Positions 8,201 to 16,404 of a DNA stretch of 20,563 nt are shown here, piece by piece. Origin of the DNA: Rhizaria sp. SCN 62-66 (lineage: Eukaryota; Rhizaria, unplaced); assembly GCA_001724265.1 (NCBI GenBank), contig MEDY01000455.1, forward strand, positions 1-20,563, written 5' to 3'. Position 1 is the first letter of the stretch. Each line of letters starts with the position of its first letter. The translations under genes were made by a program, and so were the position numbers. Below the pieces are notes generated by a model. It searched no databases. It had not been told where the DNA came from and worked only from the letters and a program-made list of their open reading frames with translations.

Positions 8201-9684
8201 CGAGGACGGGAACACGTGCCTCGCGTACCACCGCAAGTTCCCCTGCATCCGCGCCTGCGACTTCGCCTGTTGTGGGCGTGACGAATACTGCGGCGGCGAC
8301 GAGGGCCGCAAGGGCTGCGTTCGCGGCCAAGGTTGCGTTCGTGACTGCGGAGCGGGCTAAGCTGGCCGAAGCTGAGGCCGCGGCACAACAGCGGCAGCGG
8401 CGGGAGAAAGAAAAGCAGAAGTGTGAGAAGACGCAGCGCAAGCGCGATGCTGTTGAAGCGAAGTCAACTAACGCAGCAAACGCTGCCGTTAACACGGATG
8501 ATACTGATATTGAGATCAGCGACAGTGACAGCGGCAGCGACAGTCAGAACAACGACGATAACAACGGCTACAGCGATTATGACGACGACCACTATACCGG
8601 GGGATTCCGCAGTTTCAGCACCGCCTCGCGCGCCACACTCACGCGTCCCCCCACGAGTGCCGCCGTGAGCGCCAGTGTGTCCACTGCGTTAGGCGCCCGC
8701 ATCGCACCGCCGGGCCAGGGCGCCGCTGCATTGGGCGGTTTCGCGTTGGTTTCGCCCCGCGCCCCGCTTGCGCAGTCGAAGATCATCCATACTAGCAGCA
8801 ACGGCAGCAATGGCAGCTACAACACACGCGGCGGGAGTCGCAATGGAAGCTTGAACAGTGGTGGCTACAGCAACTACAGCAACAACAACAGCTTCGACGG
8901 CGATAATCAAGGTTACTACAATAACAACAGCTTTGCGAGTTTCAGTGAGGAGCAGTACCGCGCCGTGGGCTGCGAGCTGCGCGACTTCATCTCGCTTGAG
9001 AGCAAAGTCAAGCTGCCGCTGGTGTCTCTTGTATGGTTCCTCGACTCGATTTGCGAAGGCAGGGCGGTGGAAGTCGAGCCGCATCTTGGACCCGATGTGT
9101 TGGCTGCGGCGGCGATTGCGGCGCAGCAACAGCGCGAACGGTTACAGGCGCTTGCGCGCAGTAATCATAACAACAACAGCAGCAGTAATGCTCAGCAGTT
9201 GCAGCGGCGTAGTTCGAAGCGTAACAGCGGCGGCGGTGGCGCGAGCAATGACACTAGCTCTAGCTCTAGCTCTAGCTCGAGCTCTAGTGCGAGCGCATCT
9301 ACTGGGAGGCGTCGTAGCTCACGGTCACAGTCGCGCAGTGACCGTGAGCAGAGTGACCGTGAGCAGAGTGACCGTAAGCAACAACAGCAGCAGCGTCAAC
9401 AGCAACCAACTTACACTGGTGGAGGTACTTACAGCAGTGGCTGGGGAGGCGCCGGCATCGACGATTTTGACAACAACGGTAGTGATTACAACTACTACAG
9501 CAGCGGACACAGCTCCAGCGCAAGTAGCGCACATGATGGCGAGCAACAACAACAGCAGCAGCAACAGCAGTATCAGTATGGCTATGGCAGTGGTAATGAG
9601 GAGGACAATGATGCTGATGCCTTTTCGCTGTTTGAAGGCTTTGCGTCGCTGGGTATGTCACAGCAGATGCAGGACTACAACTAA
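5285..9684 (+). CDS. BRCA1/BARD1-like RING and tandem-BRCT protein with large disordered insertions, 1391 aa
   Basis: Probably a nuclear E3 ubiquitin ligase subunit in DNA-damage signalling. Exons are 5285-5385 and 5610-9684; the phase-2 intron splits the TGT codon for Cys34. The RING is C3HC4: C31-x2-C34-x11-C46-x-H48-x2-C51-x2-C54-x8-C63-x2-C66, followed by FWSSDLHTDPAVAFLVDIY, which resembles the BARD1 segment after its last RING Cys. Residues 85-360 are acidic and Ser-rich. BRCT1 lies at about 365-425 plus 645-698 (VSVCFTAVPPAQ... ATHLVTPL, then ARRTISYLRALQCGKPIV and DPSWL), with about 220 Ser/Asn/Thr-rich residues between the halves. BRCT2 lies at about 855-893 plus 1142-1195 (LLRGATVWLAPLGD... 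ARAGG, then YRAVGC... LVSLVWFLDSICEG), with about 250 residues between. The tail (about 1200-1391) is Ser/Gln/Asn-rich. No ankyrin repeats are visible, so it is neither a clear BRCA1 nor a clear BARD1 orthologue. The RING and second halves of both BRCTs are clear; first halves rest on alignment by eye. Confidence 0.85.
7081..7128 (+). repeat. AGCTCT hexanucleotide repeat coding for poly-Ser
   Basis: Six perfect AGCTCT copies followed by two AGCGCT variants, in frame as Ser-Ser units, inside the BRCT1 insertion of the RING-BRCT gene (residues about 525-540). The same hexamer expands again at 9256-9285. The repeat also keeps antisense frames open and so creates false long ORFs on the minus strand. 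Confidence 0.9.
9256..9285 (+). repeat. Second AGCTCT hexanucleotide repeat (poly-Ser)
   Basis: Three AGCTCT copies, one AGCTCG and one more AGCTCT, in frame as Ser-Ser, in the C-terminal tail of the RING-BRCT protein. It is the same repeat unit as at 7081 but separated by about 2.1 kb and by BRCT2. Confidence 0.85.
9337..9381 (+). repeat. 15-bp tandem repeat coding SDREQ
   Basis: Two identical 15-nt units (AGTGACCGTGAGCAG) and a third with two changes, coding SDREQ, SDREQ, SDRKQ in the RING-BRCT tail. Near-identity at third codon positions points to recent tandem duplication. Confidence 0.85.
9544..9570 (+). repeat. CAA/CAG tract coding nine Gln
   Basis: Nine consecutive glutamine codons, mixed CAA and CAG, in the RING-BRCT tail. 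The mix of codons makes it less slippage-prone than a pure tract. Confidence 0.85.
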
Positions 9685-10384
9685 GCATGATGTCATGTTG
9701 TTTCTTTCGTATACGCAGAAGATGTGATGTAATTTTGACATGCTGTTGTACGCAATCAAGTTGCTTGATTTCTTTAGTTTGTGGCATTACTGCATCTATG
9801 TTTTACTCAAAGCACTTAATGTACTACGTGCAGTATAACGTGCTGTTATCTCTTTATTTACCTTTTTATATAGTCAATCTTTGATAGTTTATGTCATCTT
9901 TCGTGTGATACTTTGTGTCTGAATGATGTTACCGCCAAGTTTAAAGACGAGTGAATATCCGCAGTAACTGCACCAATCATTTAAAGAATACACTTATATA
10001 ATTAAACACAACGTACATTATCATAGTTTAAATTTTATTTGGAATAATATGACGATTTGACAGCATGAGAGAGGAAAATACGTTGTTTTGATTGTTGTTG
10101 TAACGAGTTTTTCGGAACCGGGCATAATTCATTTTTTGTTCACCAAGCTCGGTCCGTTTGAGTTTGCTCGAATTGATATTGTCCGTACCGCCACGATATC
10201 TCCGTCAATACGAACAGCACGACCACCAGAACAATCTACAGCATAATTCCTCTCTATATTTTTATTTGTTGATTCTCAGAGGACGATGTCCCTTGCTAAT
10301 TCCGAGTCGTTTCCCCCGCACACCCTCATCCCAGTCCTTTACTTGCTCGCATCTCCCTTCCCTCGTTTGCCTCTGCCACCACAG
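9685..10384. promoter_or_regulatory. Spacer: RING-BRCT 3' end and PFDN2 promoter/5'UTR
   Basis: 700 nt, strongly AT-rich in the first 450, with no supported gene and no canonical AATAAA soon after the stop. TTTTTCGGAACCG at 10108-10120 is a near copy of the element in the two divergent promoters. Bases 10286-10384 are open in frame with PFDN2, but the translation is Pro/Leu-rich and pyrimidine-driven, ending CACCACAG just before the ATG; this looks like UTR or the end of a 5'UTR intron rather than protein. Confidence 0.4.
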
Positions 10385-11007
10385 ATGTCCCAGCCGACCT
10401 CCGACAAGGACGAGAAGATCCGCCGCGAGTACGTCGCCATGCGCGAGCAGATTTCTTCCCTCGCGCAGAAGATTGCCGAGCTTGACCAGGACCGCAACGA
10501 GCACGAGTACGTTCCTTCCCTCCCGCTTTCCACTTTAGCGCTATCTACAGCACCACCATATTATTTATTTAAACTAAAACTAGTATATTCACATTAAAAA
10601 ACTACGTTTTCGTTCTTATTACAAAATTATTTTGCACCTCTCTTACATCCTTGCCACAATTTTATTCTTTCCATTATTTTTTCCTTGCTCACTACTTTTC
10701 CCAACTCTGCGCTTTGGCCGCCCTTAGCCTCGTCAAGAAGACCCTCCAGCCCATGGCGGCCGACCGCAAGTGCTTCCGCCTGATCGGCGGCGTGCTTGTC
10801 GAGCGCACTGTCGGTGAGGTCCGCCCCGTCATCGAGCAGAACCTCTCCCAGATTGAGTCGCTCTGCATGACCCTCATGGAGAAGCTTAAGGCTGCTGAGA
10901 AGGACGCTGAGACCTTCCGTGAGCAGAACAACATCATGATCACCAAGGAGGGCGATATCCCCGTCCAGCAGCAGCAGGCGCAGCGCGGTGCCGGCGTCCT
11001 TGTCTAA
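10385..11007 (+). CDS. PFDN2: Prefoldin subunit 2, two exons, 133 aa
   Basis: A beta-type subunit of the hexameric prefoldin chaperone, which holds unfolded actin and tubulin and passes them to the CCT chaperonin in the cytosol. Exons are 10385-10506 and 10728-11007; intron 10507-10727 starts GTACGT and is phase 2, joining GA to C for Asp. The protein begins with a coiled-coil helix (EYVAMREQISSLAQKIAELD), then NEHDLVKKTL, the hairpin signature RKCFRLIGGVLVERTVGEV, and a second coiled-coil helix through ESLCMTLMEKLKAAEKDAE and FREQNNI. This follows human PFDN2 (NEHSLV... RKCYRMVGGVLVERTV... FREKHNI) along its length. The C-terminal tail is Gln-rich and short. The chosen ATG gives a normal length; an in-frame ATG at 10286 would add 33 unlikely residues. 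It is convergent with the methyltransferase gene. Confidence 0.95.
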
Positions 11008-11697
11008 GGGGCTTTCTGACCGCATCTAGGTAGTCAGAATCTATCCAAGTCTCTCGAAGTTTCGAGCGTGAAGATGAGTTTGAAGCTAACTATGATGGCA
11101 AGCTTGCAGAAGCGAATGCACAAATACCTAACAATGTAAAATAGCAAAGAAGATAATAATAAGCTTATTCTTTTCTACTAAATCGATACACAGTGTTTTT
11201 CTAATCCTTACGACAAAGACAGACAAGCGTTGTATTGCGGAGTTCATGATATTAATACGTTGCATCAAAGACGAAGGCTAGCTTTACAGCTATGTCTTGA
11301 TTCATGAAGCTGATTTTTTCTCATAAACTCTCTGAGACAAAACTTACGCAAAGCACAGCGTTTTGCAGGCGCACTCTCGACTCAGACTGTTAAGAGTATC
11401 AGCGTTGCGATTTGCAACAAGAGCGATGATGATCAAATCAAAGTCATCGTTTGTTTTCGAAGCTGAACTTGTGTTTTTATTATGTATTCATATTGACCAT
11501 CATTATCATTCTACATACGTACTATATCATATCAAACATGTGCTCCATCTATCACATGCTATTAACTTATCGACAGCCATACAAAACACAGCTTTTGTAA
11601 CAACAAAACAATATCTTCTTCACCTTCTTATCTCCGACAACACCAAGCCAGGGAGGTACTTACATCCCCAACGAGGTACTTAGACGGCAACGATGTT
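11008..11697. other. Convergent spacer between PFDN2 and the methyltransferase gene
   Basis: 690 nt, mostly AT-rich, with no gene seen. A TTTATT at 11476-11481 (AATAAA on the minus strand) could serve the methyltransferase transcript, about 300 nt past its stop. Near the right end GAGGTACTTA occurs twice 20 nt apart (11653-11662 and 11673-11682); the second copy shares a 15-nt match with the PPP2R3C exon. Confidence 0.4.
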
Positions 11698-11758
11698 TCA
11701 GCGCACGAACACGATCAGAGTCCCTTGGTGGTCCGCACCAAGCACCAGGAACAGCACG
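11698..11758 (-). pseudogene. Diverged tandem copy of the methyltransferase 3' coding end
   Basis: On the minus strand this stretch reads VLFLVLGADHQGTLIVFVR and TGA. The true end of the adjacent gene, 27 nt upstream (11840-11786), reads VLFPGADHLETLVIFVR and TGA. The copies align over their length with one 6-nt insertion, and the frame and stop are kept. Differences between them include two silent changes, V to I and I to V, but also Glu to Gly at the position of the expected general base. No good splice acceptor precedes the copy and a TAA closes its frame just upstream, so it looks like a relict rather than an alternative last exon. Confidence 0.7.
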
Positions 11759-11785
11759 GACCAATACACTTACTTGTACTCCAGC

Positions 11786-14700
11786 TCAGCGCACGAAGAT
11801 AACGAGCGTCTCGAGGTGGTCCGCACCAGGGAACAGCACGTGCCCCTCAGCATGCGCAATCTTCCAGCCGCCGCCTCCGGGCGCAAGCAGACGCGCACAG
11901 TCCCGCTGCAGGGCCTTGAAGCCGCACGACACATAGATAAGCCGCGTTAGCGCGTTGGCAGGCGCACCGCCCACTGTCGCCGCCGCCGCCCCCGCGCCAC
12001 AGGACTTGCTGTTCTTGGCGCTGTTTGTGGCGGCAGCACTGCTGTAGGAGGCTCCGGGGGCAAGCTTAGGCCCCGAGAGGGCGACGAGGACGTCCTCATC
12101 GAGGCCCTTGCGCGGGGGATCAACCAGGCAGACGTTGGGCGGAGGCAGAGGGTCCTTGCGGTCGGCGTTGGCCGGGATCGGCACGCCGGAGCACGCGGGG
12201 GCCATGATGGGACCCTTGCCCTTCTTGGCCTTCTTGGCGCCACTCTCGCCCGCCGCCATAGTAGCGGGGCGGGGGAAGACCTCACCGACCGTGGCCATGG
12301 AGTTGCTCAGCGCACCGGCCTTGACCATGTCGTTCGCGTTCTTGCTGATGTACTTGAGAGCGCGGCCGGCCTTGGTGGCGGCAGGGAGGGAGCCGACGGT
12401 AGCGCGGAAGCAGCGGGCGTTGTACGGATTCTCATCGGAGCACACCAAGTACTCAACCTAAAGCGTATCGCCGTTGGTATAAACAAAAGAAGAGACAGCC
12501 AAGTTAGCGAAATTGAGTAGAGTGGTGATATAACACACGAGATAAACACTTATAAAGATAGAATTAAGAATTCAGGTAGATATTGTACAAACAAAAATTA
12601 TAATATAATTTTTAAACAAGGGAGCCAAACAGTAGCGAGAACTGTGCGTTTAAAGTGCTACGTACCTGGTCGACGAGGTGGAGACCGATGGTACCAACAC
12701 CGCCATACAGCTCCACAACACGCGCGTGCGGGGGCAAAAACGGCTTGATACTGCCGATGATCGTCGCGAAACCGTCGACATTGGCCTGGCGGAAGACTGT
12801 AGGCGGGAAACGGAGGCACGGCATCGAGGTCACGGGAGCTTGGACGGAGATCGCCACGGACAAGGCCATCTCAGACGCAGTCATCGTGTTGTTGCTAACA
12901 GAGGAAGGCAGGAGCATGATCTTCTTGCTGCCACTGCTAGCATCATCCTTGTTAGCGCTATCAGTAGCAGCACCGAAGACAACCTTCTTAGCAGCCACAG
13001 GCACAGAACCAGCAGCAGCGGCAGTCACAGTAGGCGTGTTTTTGTTGTTATCGTTTCCAGCAAAGGTGATCTTCTTGCTAAACTCGGCATCCGTCATGTT
13101 CGCCGCGGTGCCATTAGTCTTGATCTTGCCAGCCTTCTCAAGATTGCTCACAACAGCCTCGTAACGGCTTAACTTAAGCTCCGGCTCCTTCCCCTTAAAC
13201 CCAGCCCCCGCCGCTCCAGCGTCAGTGGCGCCACTCGCAGCGTGTGCAGGCTTCCCCGGCTTGCTACTCTGGCCGTGGTGGCCGGGGGCGACGTTGTTGG
13301 GGTTTTCGACCTGCGACAGCGTTTGCTCCGCCTTGGCCTGCGCCCTGAGAACCGAGGGGGCCTCCGCGTTCAGCCCACGCACGCCCACGGTCGCGGCTTC
13401 ACGGACTGCGATGGTCGGCACAGGCATGGTCTCGATAATCTCCTTCGGCCCCCAGACACGCTGCCACGCCTTGTCGTCGCGGGAGAAGATGGCGTTCGTG
13501 TGGGACCACGCGTTGTTGTAGTGGACCCAGATCGAGTGCCAAAGCCAGTGGGTGCCATCATCTTCCTCGTCCTCCGCCTTCGCAGCCTTCGCAGCATCAG
13601 CCTCGGTCTTGACAGCAGCCTTGGACTCAGTCTTGGCGTTCGCAGCGCCAGTCTTCGTAGCAGCAGCAGACTTGTTGTTGTCGCCGTCCTTGGCTTCGGT
13701 CTTCGCACCAGCCTCCTCCTTGGCTTTGGCCTCAGCCTCAGCCTTGGCCTTGGCCGCCTTGGCCTTGGCCTTCTTGCTGAGACCGCCGCCGTTGCCGCTG
13801 CCGCTGCCCCCAGCAACAGCGCCGCCGGGCCTGGACGCGAGCAAACGACGGATCAACGCAGCCAGCTTCGGCTCACGCGTCTCGATCTCCGCAAGGCCCT
13901 TAGAGCCCTCTGAGCACTGCTCCTGGATCGCAGGTGTGTCGAAACTCGCCGGCTTATCGCAGTCCGCGCCCATCGAGTTCCAGACTAACGTCAGCTGGAC
14001 TGTGCCGCGGCGCGCGCACAGGCCGCTCGACACAGGCGGCGGCTTAGCAACGCTCGCAGCAGCAGCCGTCGCAGCGGCAGCATCCTTAGCACTGTCCTTA
14101 GAGCTATCCTTGCTACCATCCTTGTTAGCGGAGGCGGCGGCGGTTTTGGCACTGTGCGCGGCCAAACGGTCCTGCTCGAGCTGGTACACGCGCGCGGCCT
14201 CCGACGGCATCAGCGGATGCTGCACGATCTGCATCGCCACATAACGCAGATTTCCGGCACCCGTGGTGTCGTTGAAGCCCTCCACCTCGGTCGCGTGCAC
14301 CGCGGCCTCTACTTCCGCGATCGCGGCGTTGACGCCCGTGGCATGCGCGGGGCACGTCTTGATGCCTGGAACGATCTTGTGTGTGCCGGGCTCGAATAGA
14401 CCAATCGCGGGAGCCTCCCAGAGCGTTTCGCCGCGCTCCAGCTTTGCGGCGAGCTTCGCCTCCTTGCGGCTAAGGTGCACGGCGCCCTTGGTGTTCACCT
14501 TGCCGCCCGTGGCGCTGGCGGCGGCGCGCGCGGCGGCGAGCTTCTTGGTGAAGGCGTCGGCTTCGGCCTTCTTGTTAGCGAGTGCGGCAGCAGTCTCGCC
14601 GTACACACGCACCTGCAGGAGGATAAAACAAAAAAAAATTAAGCAATATAACAGCGGAGTGAGAAAATGAATTGTAATTCAGACCCTATGTCGCGTCAAG

Positions 14701-15886
14701 TTACATCAATTAGATTGTTTTTGTTTTCATATCTCGATATATACATGATCAAAGTCATTTTTAATGGTATAACGCATCAGTTGCGATTCTTGTTGTCGTG
14801 ATATGATGTCGTTATTTTTTCGGAACGTACCGCGAGCTTAGCCTGCGAGCGCCAACCGGTGACCGGCCCCATAAAGATGGGAAACGGGGGCACGCCCTCC
14901 ACGGGCGGCGGCAACTGGCGCTGCGCCGCGAGGTTCTTAGCGACTGTAAGCACGGAGGTCACGGAGGGCGCTAGAGACGACGCCGCGTAGGCAGTCGCAG
15001 TGAGCTCGTCAGTGAAGAACGCCTTGGCCTCCGCGATGGTCGGGATCGACAGAGGGGCGCGGAAGTGCTTGAGACTGGGGTCGGCGTGGACACCCGCGGC
15101 AATGGCGGCTTCCTTATTACGCGCAGTCTTCGACTTGGCCTGCTCGTCAGCCTTGGCTTGGGCCTTGGCGGCCTTTTGCTGAGCAGCGAGCTCTGACAGA
15201 GAGGCTTTCTTGGCGCGGTGGTTGACGCCGAAGCCGTTGTCGTCGTCGTCGTTGTCGCCGAGTAACAGAGAGCCGGTCAAGTCCGCGCCGCCGTCATCAT
15301 CATCGTTACGGTAGTCGTCGGTGTCGAGCATCAGAGTCGTGTCGTCATCGTCGTCGTTGAAGCCCCACTTAAAGGCGCCGTCGTCGTTGCTCTTGCTTTC
15401 GCTCTTGCCGGGAGCAGCACGCTTGTTGCTAGAGCTAGCAGGGGCAGCAGTCTCAGTCTTGGGCTTGATAGCAGCAGCAGTCTTGGCAGCAGCCTTCTTG
15501 TTCGAAGAGGGTGCAATGAAAGCGGGCAAGTCGTCGTCATCGTCGCTGACATCGTTCTCAAGGAACGAACGGTGGGAGACTCTCTTAGCAGTGCTGCCGT
15601 CGTCGTCAACGTCGTCATCGTCTTCGAGATCGGAGAGGCCGTCTGCAGCAACGAACTTGTTGGCAGCAGCAGGCTTGCTCGCCTTCTTACTCACAGCCGC
15701 CAGGGGCTTGTTCTGGGCCGCCAGCGCGATATCAGCGGCGGAAACGGCGGAAAGCTTCTGGCGAAGCAGTGCGGCGCGCTGCTGCTGCTCGCGGGAGAGG
15801 TGGGCGGGCTTGGCAGGCGCCGCGAAGCCCGGCTTGGGGCCGGAGGAAGAAGCGACGGACGCCTTCACGGGCGCGGGCGCACTCAT
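11786..15886 (-). CDS. RNA (uracil-5-)methyltransferase, TrmA/RlmD-type, three exons, 1224 aa
   Basis: Predicted SAM-dependent enzyme that makes 5-methyluridine in tRNA or rRNA. Exons are 15886-14831, 14612-12666 and 12457-11786; both introns are phase 0 with GTACGT donors. Residues 1-335 are Ala/Lys/Asp-rich and lack cysteine. The conserved part begins GPVTGWRSQAKLAV (about 340), then IGLFEPGTHKIV (about 422) and HSIWVHYNN (about 715). After Ala/Lys-rich insertions come FRQANVDGF, SAM motif I ELYGGVGTIGL (986-996), CSDEN (1007-1011), DPPRKG (1114-1119), nucleophile Cys1179 in IYVSCGF, and Glu1217 in DHLETLV, the expected general base. The architecture resembles plant/algal and bacterial RlmD-like enzymes more than animal TRMT2. 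It is two to three times the usual 400-550 aa, through insertions. The RlmD-type 4Fe-4S cysteines are not seen at the N-terminus. Which RNA is modified, and whether it acts in an organelle, cannot be told; no clear transit peptide is visible. Confidence 0.85.
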
Positions 15887-16404
15887 CCACTACAGTGTTT
15901 GTAAACAAAATTATTGCACGAAATAAACAGATATATAAATGAGACATCTTTTAATGCAGAGGCATTGCTAGTAACGGAAAGACAAGCGAGATACACTATG
16001 ATTGCCGTCCGCACAAGAACAACAACTTCTGTCTCAGCGAGCGCGGCGGACCGGTTCGCGAAAAAGCGACGACCGTTTGCTTTCTTTGCTGCGGGCGCTC
16101 TGTTTTGAAACTAGGGAGCTATCAAATCTCGGGCTCCTGACCTATATTGATCGTCGTTTTACCTGGTAGATAACAACCATTGATAATATTGTCGCACGTA
16201 TCAATTGACTTATTTATATTTGTATTTGGGCTTTTTGCGGCTCGCTACACCTTGCTGAAGTTGTGCCCTCCTCGTCTAACGGCTTTCTCACCCGCGCTTC
16301 TTCATGGTCCTCTGTCATACACTCTTTTTAGTCTTAGCCACGCTTTTACAAACCTAATTAGGTATTCGTGTTGAGTAACTACTGTTTTAGCGCGGTTTCT
16401 GGCG
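15887..16404. promoter_or_regulatory. Divergent promoter between methyltransferase and PPP2R3C genes
   Basis: 518 nt between two starts in opposite directions. It contains a GC-rich patch (16035-16090) with CGGTTCGCGAAAAA at 16052-16065, the exact reverse complement of the 14-mer at 1058-1071. The rest is AT-rich, becoming pyrimidine-rich towards the PPP2R3C start. No ORF here is convincing. Confidence 0.5.

Noticed and set aside
10286-10384. In-frame upstream ATG giving PFDN2 a 33-residue N-terminal extension
   Set aside because: The extension is pyrimidine-driven Pro/Leu sequence ending in a splice-acceptor-like CACCACAG; PFDN2 proteins begin near the downstream ATG.
13242-14244. Plus-strand ORFs opposite the methyltransferase exon 2 (223 and 230 codons)
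   Set aside because: They lie antisense to clearly conserved methyltransferase coding sequence and their Leu/Arg/Ala-rich content follows from the sense-strand Ala/Lys tracts.
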